Source: SH-MAG3 sp035461245
GTDB lineage: Bacteria > Gemmatimonadota > Gemmatimonadetes > Longimicrobiales > RSA9
Direction of reading: 5' to 3'
Assembly (NCBI GenBank): GCA_035461245.1
Contig: DATHVP010000130.1
Span: 1 to 64,000, forward strand
Length of the DNA stretch: 64,000 nucleotides
The translations under genes and the position numbers were made by a program. Every line of letters starts with the position of its first letter. The stretch's first letter is position 1. The notes under the pieces were generated by a model. It saw only the letters and a program-made list of their open reading frames with translations. It did not search any database and was not told the DNA's origin. Below are positions 56,700 to 64,000 of this stretch, piece after piece.

Positions 56700-57206
56700 A
56701 TGCTGATCCCGATGTCCGCCCGGTTCGCCACCATGCTGAGCGCCGTGACCGTGCTGACGGCGTGCGCGGGTGTGGAACGCGCAGGAGGGCCGCCGATGGA
56801 GCCCGGCCGCTACACCTTCGACGGCAGCGGGCAGGTCACGCATCACTACCATGATCGCCAGGAAAACAGCGTCGTCCACATCTCCGGTGTCATGGACGTG
56901 AACGCCAATGGCGACGTCGCCATCATGGGCTCCGGCGCCAACTGCTCCCGCTCCGGGACCGGCATGCCCCCGGCACGGGTGAGCATGCGCTGTGGCGCAC
57001 TCGATATCAGCCTCGGTCCGGGCGCCGGCACTGCACGCGTGCGCACGCAGCAGATCTACGAGCAACCCGGCGCGTGCGAGGAGTACGAGGTAGACAGTCA
57101 GGGACGGCCCACCAGCCGGTGCCTGCGCCAGGGCTGGCGCGAACGCCGCCGCTCCGTACAGCTCACCATACCGTTGTCAGTGGTCCGCACGTCGGGCGCC
57201 TTGTAA
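56700..57206 (+). CDS. Lipoprotein of unknown function
   Basis: 168-aa exported protein with lipobox LTAC (about residue 22). The mature part is a single beta-rich domain with GRYTFDGSGQVTHHYHD near the start and four more cysteines (NCS, MRC, AC, RC) that could form two disulfides. No family recognised. ATG 56700 gives a proper signal; the frame extends upstream without family support. The 190-bp gap before it holds nothing I recognise. Confidence 0.65.
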   Translation: MLIPMSARFATMLSAVTVLTACAGVERAGGPPMEPGRYTFDGSGQVTHHYHDRQENSVVHISGVMDVNANGDVAIMGSGANCSRSGTGMPPARVSMRCGALDISLGPGAGTARVRTQQIYEQPGACEEYEVDSQGRPTSRCLRQGWRERRRSVQLTIPLSVVRTSGAL

Positions 57207-57244
57207 CTTCCAGTCCATCGTTCCTTCCAGGCCGGAGACAAGTC

Positions 57245-59749
57245 ATGTCACACATTCTGTCGCGGAGACGCGAACGCGTGCCGTCGCGGGTTCGCGCCAC
57301 GATGGCCATCGGCAGTGCCGCATGCGCCGCCGCCCTGCTCATCGCCGCCGCTGCGCCGGTCACGGCCCAGACTCAGGACTACAGCGCCGTGGTCACGGCG
57401 GCCGCGCAGACGGACCGAGGTCTGTTCGACGTGCACCGCGTCGGCGAACGGATCCTGTTCGAGATCCCCGACTCCGTGCTGGGTCGGGACATGGCGCTGC
57501 TGAGCCGCTACGCCCAGACGCAGGAAGGCCTGGCGGACGGCGGTGACCGCATGGCGCCCAACATGGTCGTGCGCTGGGAACGGCGGGACAACCGCATCCT
57601 GCTCCGCGCCATTTCCCACTCAACCACGGCCGATGAGGGCTCGACGCTGGAGATCGCCGTAGCAAACTCCAACTTCCCGCCCATCCTCGCCTCGCTGCCC
57701 ATCCAGACGCGAGGATCGGGCACATCGGTGGTCGAGGTCACGGACATGTACCTTGGCGACTCGCCGACGTTCTCACTGCCGCGCCAGACGCGGACGCGGT
57801 TCGGCGTGCGCAGCCATGACCGGGCCCGCACCCACCTGGAGTACGCGAGGAGCTTCCCCATCAACGTGGAGGTGCTGGTGGTCCGCACGTACGCCGCGGA
57901 CCAGGCGCCGTCGAACGCACGGGGCGGATCCCTCTCGTTCGCGGTGAACCACTCCATGGTGCTGCTGCCGGAGGAGCCCATGATGCCGCGCCTCTGGGAC
58001 GAGCGGGTCGGCTATTCGGCGCTGTCGGTGACCAACTACTCCAGCGACTTCCAGGGCGTGCGCCCGGAACGCTACATCCGCCGCTACCGCCTGGAGCCGT
58101 CGGACCCTGAGGCCTGGGCCCGGGGCGAACTGGTGGAACCGGTGAAACCGTGGATCTGGTACATTGATCCTGCCACGCCGCCGGAGTGGGTGCCCTACTT
58201 CATCGCCGGTGTCGAGGAATGGAACGAGGCGTTCGAACTGGCCGGATTCCGCAATGCCATCCAGGCCCGGCTGGCGCCCACGCCCGAGGAGGACCCGGAG
58301 TTCAGCCTGCTGGACGCGCGCTACTCGGTGATCCGCTATGTCGCCACGCCGACGCGTTCGGCCAACTCAGGTGGCGACGTCGTGGACCCGCGCTCCGGGG
58401 AGGTGATCCGCGCGCACACGAACCAGCTGCACGGACTGGACGAGCGGCTGCGCTGGTGGCTGGTCTCCCAGCTTGGCGCGGCTTATCCCCAGTTCCAGAC
58501 GAACCGGCTGTCGCAGGAGGACCTGGGCGAGGCGCTCCGCTACGTGGTGTCCCATGAGACTGCGCACAGTGTGGGGCTGCCGCACAACCAGCGGGCCAAC
58601 TTCGTGTTCCCCATCGACTCCATCCGCAACCCGGACTTCGTGGCGCGTATGGGTCATTCCGGCTCGTCGGTCGGCCGTACCCGCTACAACTACACGGTCC
58701 AGCCCGGCGATAACGTGCCGCCGGAGCGCCGCATCGGCGAGTGGGACAAGTTCGCCGTATACTGGGGCTACCGCCCCATCCCCGAGGCGCGTACGCCTCA
58801 CGACGAGCTGCCGACGCTCAACCGCTGGATCACCGAGCGCGCGGACCGGCCGTGGTTCCGCTTCGGGTCCGCACAGTTCGGCATGGACGTGGAATGGGAC
58901 CCGTACCGCATGACGGAGGGCATCTCCGACGACCCCGTGGAGGCCGCGGTCCTGGGCATGAACAACCTGCGGACTGCGACGTCGAACCTCATGAACTGGG
59001 TGCTCCAGCCCGGTGACGACTACTACGAGCTGGAGACGCACTACCTCCAGAACCTGACGCAGTGGAACCGCTTCGCGGAGCACGCAGCGGCGGCGGTGGG
59101 CGGCTCCTGGACGCACCACAAGCGGTTCGGCGAGGATGGCGTCGTCTACACGCCCATCGAGCCTGAGTACCAGCGCAAGGCCATGGCGTTCATTGACCAG
59201 CACGTGCTGCAGACACCCACCTGGGCGCTGGACTTCGACATGCTGCGCCGGCTCGAGCACGCGGGTGCCGTGGAGCGGATCCGGGCATACCAGGAACTGG
59301 CCGTGCAGCGGCTCCTGAACCATGCGCGACTGGCCCGCATGATCGAGCACGAGGCCTTCCTCGGCGATCGTACGTACCGCCCGGCAGACATGCTGGACGA
59401 CGCCCGCGAGATGGTGTGGCGCGAGGTGCGCCAGAGCCGCGCCATTGACACGTACCGGCGCAACCTGCAGCGGGCGTACCTGGACCAGGCCCACTACCTG
59501 CTGCACGAGGCCACCTCCAGCCACTGGAATCCGCCGTCGTCAGGAAACCTGCGCGTCAGCAGCAACAACGACCCGCCGCTGAACGCGGACCTGCACATCG
59601 GCCAGTCGGACATCCGGCCGCTCGTCCGCGATCAGCTCCGGCAGCTCGACCGGGAGATCGAGGCAGCACTGCGCCGCGGCATCAATGACCGCATGACGCG
59701 CATCCACCTGGAGGATGCCCGGGCGCGCATCGCCAAGGCGCTGGACTGA
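57245..59749 (+). CDS. DUF5117-type zinc metalloprotease, exported
   Basis: 834-aa secreted protease (signal about 1-41). N-terminal DUF5118/DUF5117-like region (FDVHRVGERILFEIPDSVLG, WERRDNRILLRA), then the zinc motif HETAHSVGLPHN (His437, His441, His447), and a helical C-terminus. The segment that usually carries the Met-turn (family pattern S-I/V-M-D-Y) reads SSVGRTRYNY, so the methionine is missing. Otherwise full length. These proteases are common in Bacteroidota and Gemmatimonadota. ATG 57245 has GGAG 8 nt upstream. Confidence 0.9.
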   Translation: MSHILSRRRERVPSRVRATMAIGSAACAAALLIAAAAPVTAQTQDYSAVVTAAAQTDRGLFDVHRVGERILFEIPDSVLGRDMALLSRYAQTQEGLADGGDRMAPNMVVRWERRDNRILLRAISHSTTADEGSTLEIAVANSNFPPILASLPIQTRGSGTSVVEVTDMYLGDSPTFSLPRQTRTRFGVRSHDRARTHLEYARSFPINVEVLVVRTYAADQAPSNARGGSLSFAVNHSMVLLPEEPMMPRLWDERVGYSALSVTNYSSDFQGVRPERYIRRYRLEPSDPEAWARGELVEPVKPWIWYIDPATPPEWVPYFIAGVEEWNEAFELAGFRNAIQARLAPTPEEDPEFSLLDARYSVIRYVATPTRSANSGGDVVDPRSGEVIRAHTNQLHGLDERLRWWLVSQLGAAYPQFQTNRLSQEDLGEALRYVVSHETAHSVGLPHNQRANFVFPIDSIRNPDFVARMGHSGSSVGRTRYNYTVQPGDNVPPERRIGEWDKFAVYWGYRPIPEARTPHDELPTLNRWITERADRPWFRFGSAQFGMDVEWDPYRMTEGISDDPVEAAVLGMNNLRTATSNLMNWVLQPGDDYYELETHYLQNLTQWNRFAEHAAAAVGGSWTHHKRFGEDGVVYTPIEPEYQRKAMAFIDQHVLQTPTWALDFDMLRRLEHAGAVERIRAYQELAVQRLLNHARLARMIEHEAFLGDRTYRPADMLDDAREMVWREVRQSRAIDTYRRNLQRAYLDQAHYLLHEATSSHWNPPSSGNLRVSSNNDPPLNADLHIGQSDIRPLVRDQLRQLDREIEAALRRGINDRMTRIHLEDARARIAKALD

Positions 59750-59846
59750 TGGCGGAACGCAGGCGGGTCACGGAGGCGGCACGCCGGGTGGACGGGACCG
59801 GCAGGTCCCTCCGGGGCCGCGGCCGCAGCATGATGGCAGCACCCGC

Positions 59847-60560
59847 GTGATCGCCATTCCCCTGGATGGGCCGCTCGTCGAGACCTGCTTCGTCGAGCGG
59901 CCCAACCGCTTCCTGCTGCACTGCGACATCGGCGACGGCACCATCCACGAAGCCCACATGGCCGATCCCGGGCGGCTGAGGGAACTGCTGCTGCCCGGCA
60001 AGCGCGTCTGGCTGCGTCCCGCCGCCCCCGGCCCCACACGACGGACACGGTGGACGGCCGTACTGGTGGAATCGCCTGATGGACGCGGCCTCGTCTCAGT
60101 GGACACGACCTTGCCGAACCGGCTGATACGGCGGGCGCTCGAGGCGCGCGCCCTGGACGAGTTCGCCGGCTGGGAGCTGGAGCGGCATGAGGTGAGGCTC
60201 GGCAGCTCCCGCATTGACTTCCTGCTTCGCCACCACGATGGACGCCGGCTGGCGCTGGAGGTGAAGAGCGTGACGCTGGTGGAGGACGACGTCGCACTCT
60301 TCCCCGACGCCGTCACCGCCCGCGGCGCCCGGCACGTCCGGGAGCTGGCGGTACTGGCCGGGCGGGACGGCTGGGAGGCGGCCGTGCTGTTCGTGCTGCA
60401 GCGGCCGGACGCGTCACGCATCGAGGCGGCTGCGTCCATCGACCCGGTCTTCGCCACGACACTCGCCGACGCCAGACAGGCCGGCGTACGAGTGCTCGGA
60501 AGGCGCTGTGTCGTTTCGCTTGATGCCCTGACGCTGGGCGATCCCGTGCCGGCGTCCTGA
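59847..60560 (+). CDS. sfsA: SfsA-family nuclease-like protein
   Basis: 237-aa homologue of SfsA (sugar fermentation stimulation protein). VERPNRFLLHC (OB-like N-terminal part), HMADPGRLRELL and the PD-(D/E)xK-like core RIDFLL with LEVKSVTL are all present. Family members bind or cleave nucleic acid in vitro, but the cellular role is uncertain. The start is GTG 59847-59849; no good ribosome-binding site precedes it. It follows the metalloprotease gene by 97 bp. Confidence 0.9.
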   Translation: MIAIPLDGPLVETCFVERPNRFLLHCDIGDGTIHEAHMADPGRLRELLLPGKRVWLRPAAPGPTRRTRWTAVLVESPDGRGLVSVDTTLPNRLIRRALEARALDEFAGWELERHEVRLGSSRIDFLLRHHDGRRLALEVKSVTLVEDDVALFPDAVTARGARHVRELAVLAGRDGWEAAVLFVLQRPDASRIEAAASIDPVFATTLADARQAGVRVLGRRCVVSLDALTLGDPVPAS

Positions 60561-60570
60561 CGGCGGCCGC

Positions 60571-60720
60571 TGCTCTCGACGACGCTGCTCTCGACGACGC
60601 TGCTCTCGACGACCCTGCTATCCTGCTCCCCTGCTATCCTGCTCCCCTGCTATCCCGCTCCCCCTGCTATCCTGCTATCCTGCTATCCTGCTATCCTGCT
60701 ACGCTGCTATCCTGCTGCTA
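60571..60720. repeat. Hierarchical minisatellite between sfsA and a lipoprotein gene
   Basis: Three 15-bp units (60571-60615, CTGCTCTCGACGACG type), then two 16-bp and one 17-bp CTGCTATCCTGCTCCC-type units (60616-60664), then four exact 8-bp CTGCTATC units (60665-60696) and decayed copies to 60720. All share CTGCT. The stop codon of the convergent lipoprotein gene (60718-60720) is inside the array. Confidence 0.9.
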
Positions 60721-61650
60721 CCCTGCCGCCGGCAGGCCGATGGCCTCGAAGGACTCAGGTCCACGGATCCAGCCCTCCTGGCCATCGATGCGGATCCGGA
60801 GATGTTCGTCCCGGAGCACGACGTCTAGCGTCTCCCCGGCGCGAAGCGAGACCCGTGCCGCGGCCTGCAACACCTGGATGTTCGAGTCCTCATGTATCCG
60901 AATGCGCTGGCCGGACTCCGCCGCGGGTACGGGATACAGCGTGATGTACTCTCCAACAGCCGCGTCACGCATGTCCACCGAGACATCCATGCTGCCGAAC
61001 GTACTATCCACTTCCAGCCGCCGGGGCGCAGGAAGGACACACGCTTCGGTGCCGGCCTCGCAGGTGAGGTCCAGGCGCAGCGGCAGCGTGGCACCATAAT
61101 GGTAGCGCCACAGGTCCAGCAGCAGCATGTCACCGTCCTGCAGCACCAGTGCGCCGCTGCCGTCCCGGGCCGGCTCCTGCAACGTGCCGTAGTAGCTCAG
61201 CGGTGCGGCGAGCGGCTCCAGCTGACCGTCCCGCTCACTCACGAGCTGGAGCGTTACACCGGTGAGGGGTGCGCTGGGTGTCACCTGCCGCGTGATGAGG
61301 AACGCTCGTCCCGAATGGCCGGCGAGGACATCCACATCCACGACGTAAGACCGCTCAAAGCCGTATGGCATGACAGCGGGCATGGCGAATTCTTCATCGA
61401 GGTGGACGACGCCGTCATCGTCCATGATCCGGAACTCCCGAACCGTCTCCGCATCGCCGTGCCTGAGCACGGCCACGATGGCGGTGAAGCGCCTGCCGTC
61501 CAGGTCAAATACGCCCAGTGTATCAGTGGCTGCTTCGAGTTCCGGCTCGATAGAGGACGCCGCGTCCGGCACGTCGGCGTCCTCGCCGCACGCGGCGATC
61601 AGGAGTAAGCCGGCGGCGGCAACGAACCTGGTGGCTGTGGAGCGGATCAT
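60718..61650 (-). CDS. Lipoprotein with SH3-like C-terminus
   Basis: 310-aa exported lipoprotein (lipobox LIAAC, about residue 21). Two beta domains follow; the last 60 residues (VLQAAARVSLRAGETLDVVL, EGWIRG) look like a bacterial SH3 domain, a cell-wall-binding fold. No catalytic motif. Start at ATG 61648-61650, placed directly after the 29-nt element it shares with the divergent DUF1905 gene. The 3' end lies in the minisatellite, so its last codons may vary between strains. Confidence 0.68.
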   Translation of the reverse strand: MIRSTATRFVAAAGLLLIAACGEDADVPDAASSIEPELEAATDTLGVFDLDGRRFTAIVAVLRHGDAETVREFRIMDDDGVVHLDEEFAMPAVMPYGFERSYVVDVDVLAGHSGRAFLITRQVTPSAPLTGVTLQLVSERDGQLEPLAAPLSYYGTLQEPARDGSGALVLQDGDMLLLDLWRYHYGATLPLRLDLTCEAGTEACVLPAPRRLEVDSTFGSMDVSVDMRDAAVGEYITLYPVPAAESGQRIRIHEDSNIQVLQAAARVSLRAGETLDVVLRDEHLRIRIDGQEGWIRGPESFEAIGLPAAG

Positions 61651-61653
61651 TTC

Positions 61654-61682
61654 CCGGACCTGTTTACCGTTTTGCGTTACCG
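61654..61682 (-). promoter_or_regulatory. Shared 29-nt leader element, lipoprotein side
   Basis: On the minus strand it ends 3 nt before the ATG at 61650. It matches 61850-61878 at 26 of 29 bases in inverted orientation. The core ACGGTAAACAGGTCCGG is identical in both. Confidence 0.65.
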
Positions 61683-61849
61683 CCATCAGCGTTGCCGACA
61701 CGCGGGTGCCGCACTCACCTGAATGGACACATCAACCTGATACTTGCCAACCACTTACGCATTGTGCGACAACCATTGTCCGGAGCCAGGTGCTGTCGCG
61801 AGTGGCGCATGATAGCGTATCCTCATAGCGTGATGGGCCGGCTTTCACG

Positions 61850-61878
61850 CGATAACGGTAAACGGTAAACAGGTCCGG
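61850..61878 (+). promoter_or_regulatory. Shared 29-nt leader element, DUF1905 side
   Basis: Inverted copy of 61654-61682, ending 7 nt before the ATG at 61886. Contains the direct repeat GGTAAAC-GGTAAAC; AGG within the element may act as ribosome-binding site. Confidence 0.65.
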
Positions 61879-61885
61879 TCGCCAG

Positions 61886-62341
61886 ATGCAGGAGTTCACC
61901 GCCGTCATCCAGGGCGCCGACCGCGGCGGCGCATATGTCGATATCCCATTCGACGTGGAGCAGGTATTCGGCCGCAAACGTGTGCCGGTGAACGCCACCA
62001 TCGACGGCGAACCGTATCGCGGCTCGCTGGTACGCATGGGTGGGGCGTGCCACATGCTGCTGATACGGAAGGACATCCGGGAGAAGATCGGCAAGCAGCC
62101 CGGCGACGAAGTCCGCATCACGGTGGAGGAAGACCGCGCCCCCCGCGTCGTGGAGGTGCCGGCGGAGCTGCAGCACGCCCTCGGAACGAACCCGTCGGCG
62201 CGGGAGTATTTCGAACAGCTGTCCTACACGCACCAGCGCGAGTTCGTCGAGTGGATCACCGGCGCGAAGCGTGACGCCACCCGCGTCGCCCGGATCGAGA
62301 AGGCCATCACCATGCTGGAACAGAACAGGAAACAGCGGTAG
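61886..62341 (+). CDS. DUF1905/YdeI-like protein
   Basis: 151-aa cytosolic protein with two parts: DUF1905 beta-barrel (about 1-90, VDIPFDVEQVFGRKRVPVNA, GGACHMLLIRKDIREKIG) and a YdeI/OmpD-associated helical C-terminus (AREYFEQLSYTHQREFVEWI, AITMLEQNRKQR). Family members have been linked to bacteriocin tolerance; the mechanism is unclear. Divergent from the lipoprotein gene with which it shares a leader element; followed by a hairpin. Confidence 0.88.
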   Translation: MQEFTAVIQGADRGGAYVDIPFDVEQVFGRKRVPVNATIDGEPYRGSLVRMGGACHMLLIRKDIREKIGKQPGDEVRITVEEDRAPRVVEVPAELQHALGTNPSAREYFEQLSYTHQREFVEWITGAKRDATRVARIEKAITMLEQNRKQR

Positions 62342-62342
62342 G

Positions 62343-62367
62343 CGACGTCGTCCCGGAGACGACGTCG
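62343..62367 (+). terminator. Hairpin after the DUF1905 gene
   Basis: Perfect 10-bp stem (62343-62352 with 62358-62367) and 5-nt loop, starting 2 bp after the stop. No T-run; 33 bp later the M28 gene starts, so some read-through is likely. Confidence 0.5.
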
Positions 62368-62400
62368 TGTGACCTCCCACCCGTGACCAGGATCAGAGAC

Positions 62401-63969
62401 ATGCGGAAGTTGTCCCTTACGACGGCGGCGCTGGCGCTGCTGGCGGCCGCCGGCCCAGCGGGCGCCCAGACCTTCACCTCCGACGAGCCCGTGCTCCAGC
62501 GCATCTGGCAGCTGGGCATGGAGCAGTCGGAAACGGAGAACCTGGCGCAGGCGCTGCTGGACTCCATCGGACCGCGCCTGTCGGGCACGGACATGCAGAA
62601 GCGCGGCAACGACTGGCTCATCCACATGTACAACTCGTGGGGCATCGCGGCGCACAACGAGCAGGTGGGCACCTGGCGCGGCTGGCGCCGTGGCCACTCC
62701 CATATCGACATGCTGGAGCCGCGGATGCGCACGCTGGAAGGGACCATGCTCGGCTGGAGCCCCGGCACAGGCGGCCAGCCGGTCACGGCGGAGGCCATCA
62801 TCCTGCCGCGCTTCGAGACCGAAGCCGAATTCGAGGCGTGGCTGCCCCAGGTCCGCGGCAGGTACGTCCTGGTGTCGGCGCCACAGCCGACATGCCGTCC
62901 ACGCGCCGAGTGGGAACAGCACGCCACGCCCCAGTCTCTGGCGCGCATGAACGCACTGCGGGACTCCATCAACCGCGAGTGGGCAGGCCCGAACGTGCGC
63001 GGCACGGGGCTGTCCCTGGCCCTAGGCACAGGTGAGTTGGGACTGCGGCTTGAGCAAGCCGGGGCGGCCGGCATCATCGCACTGCGCAACAAGGACCAGG
63101 CCGGCACGTACGACGTCTTCGAGACGTACAACCAGCGCGCACCCGCCATCACACTGGCGTGCGAGGACTATGGCCTCGTGTTCCGCGCCACGGAGCGGGA
63201 GCAGAACACCCGCCTCCGCATGAACCTGGACGCGGAGCTGCTGGGCGAACAGCCCATCTACAACACCATCGCCACCGTGCGCGGTACGGAGCTGCCGAAC
63301 GAGTACGTCATGCTGTCCGCGCACTTCGACTCGTGGGACGGCGCGTCCGGCGCCACGGACAACGGCACGGGCACGCTGGTCATGATGGAGGCCATGCGCA
63401 TCCTGAGCGAGGTGTATCCCAACCCGAAGCGCACCATTATCGCCGGCCACTGGACGGCGGAGGAGCACGGGCTGGTCGGGTCACGGGCGTTCACCGAGGA
63501 TAACCCGGAGATCGTCGATAACATCCATGCGTTCTTCAACCAGGACAACGGCACCGGCCGCATTGTGCGCATCAACGCCGGCGGCATCCCCGACGCCGCC
63601 CGGCAGATGAGCGAGTGGCTGGCGCGCATCCCGGAGGAGATCAGCGGCGAGATCAACATGCCCGGGCCCGGCTCGCCGTCGGGTGGCGGCACCGACGACG
63701 CCTCCTTCGCCTGCCACGGGGTGCCCGCCTTTGGCCTGGGCGCGCTGTCCTGGAACTACGGCGCCTCCACCTGGCACACGAACCGGGACACGTACGACAA
63801 GGTCGTCTTCGATGACCTGAAGAACAACGCCACCCTCATTGCCATGCTTGTGTACCTGGCAGCCGAGGCGCCGGCGAAGATCAGCCGCGAGCGCATCGAG
63901 TTGGGCGGCGGGCGGGACTGGCCGGCGTGCCAGGCGGCGCCGCGGCAGACGGCACCGCGCATGCGGTAG
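62401..63969 (+). CDS. M28-family zinc aminopeptidase, exported
   Basis: 522-aa secreted peptidase (signal about 1-22, ending GAQ). A PA-type inserted region (about 115-270) precedes the catalytic domain. Zinc-site residues are in SAHFDSWDGASGATDNG (His and bridging Asp), TAEEHGLVGS (catalytic and ligand Glu), FNQDNGTGR (Asp) and STWHTNRDTYD (His), so the co-catalytic site is complete. Start at ATG 62401; GTG 62383 is in frame but has no signal advantage. Ends 31 bp before the window edge. Confidence 0.92.
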   Translation: MRKLSLTTAALALLAAAGPAGAQTFTSDEPVLQRIWQLGMEQSETENLAQALLDSIGPRLSGTDMQKRGNDWLIHMYNSWGIAAHNEQVGTWRGWRRGHSHIDMLEPRMRTLEGTMLGWSPGTGGQPVTAEAIILPRFETEAEFEAWLPQVRGRYVLVSAPQPTCRPRAEWEQHATPQSLARMNALRDSINREWAGPNVRGTGLSLALGTGELGLRLEQAGAAGIIALRNKDQAGTYDVFETYNQRAPAITLACEDYGLVFRATEREQNTRLRMNLDAELLGEQPIYNTIATVRGTELPNEYVMLSAHFDSWDGASGATDNGTGTLVMMEAMRILSEVYPNPKRTIIAGHWTAEEHGLVGSRAFTEDNPEIVDNIHAFFNQDNGTGRIVRINAGGIPDAARQMSEWLARIPEEISGEINMPGPGSPSGGGTDDASFACHGVPAFGLGALSWNYGASTWHTNRDTYDKVVFDDLKNNATLIAMLVYLAAEAPAKISRERIELGGGRDWPACQAAPRQTAPRMR

Positions 63970-64000
63970 CGGCAGATGGCGCCCGGGTGGCGCCGGCAAA

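Noticed and set aside
60571..60720. CRISPR array
   Set aside because: Units are contiguous with no unique spacers and no cas genes are nearby; it is a minisatellite.

Overview
The window is GC-rich bacterial chromosome, densely packed with about 50 protein genes and no rRNA, tRNA, CRISPR array, transposase or integrase that I can see. The gene content suggests a Gram-negative-type, didermic, aerobic heterotroph, most likely Gemmatimonadota (inference from gene content, not a tested placement). Pointers are an outer-membrane TonB receptor, a DUF5686-like barrel and many exported or lipoprotein metallopeptidases (M16, M28, M19, DUF5117-type, a small metzincin). Others are a sortilin/VPS10-like repeat protein with poly-glycine tracts, a LytS/LytTR pair and several promoters that look leaderless.

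Layout. 1-6.4 kb (minus strand): the start of a Tat-exported [NiFe] hydrogenase small subunit, cut by the window edge, preceded by a complete maturation operon hypA-hypB-hypF-hypC-hypD-hypE with overlapping or nearly touching genes. 6.5-10.1 kb: an MFS transporter, a glycine-zipper protein, an NmrA-like protein and a lipoprotein L,D-transpeptidase. 10.4-11.9 kb (plus): a secreted protein with AAQQR-type repeats and an orphan OmpR/PhoB-family response regulator. 12-18.8 kb (minus): a chaperone-usher-like surface fibre locus with four exported pilin-like subunits, a PapD-like chaperone and an unusual usher. Two of the subunits are paralogues, and each is preceded by the same Pho-box-like array of four 7-bp units at 11-bp period, at a fixed distance from a -10-like hexamer. 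This is the most interesting regulatory signal in the window.

19-26 kb (minus): a LolA-like periplasmic protein with an S41-like protease, a LytTR regulator with its sensor kinase, and a Rieske oxygenase translationally coupled to a Nudix-like/kinase-like fusion whose catalytic Asp is Ala. 26-42 kb (mostly plus): peptidases, a YtcJ-like amidohydrolase, a purine permease, a class V aminotransferase, a DUF5686-like barrel and a TonB receptor whose promoter overlaps a DtxR/IdeR-like half-site. 42-52 kb: the VPS10-like protein, a YczE-type membrane protein, a prolyl-oligopeptidase-like hydrolase coupled to msrA, a class III sirtuin, a MATE exporter with a leader terminator, and a strongly divergent MurE-like ligase. 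52-64 kb: a B3/B4-domain protein, an operon of a membrane protein, a thioesterase and an ATP-dependent DNA ligase, a DUF5117-type metalloprotease, sfsA, a minisatellite, two divergent genes sharing a 29-nt leader, and an M28 peptidase.

The hyp genes insert and activate the NiFe(CN)2CO centre of the hydrogenase beside them. The fibre genes form a self-contained secretion unit plausibly controlled by a PhoB-type regulator. Many of the remaining genes serve peptide scavenging, envelope maintenance and nutrient uptake.
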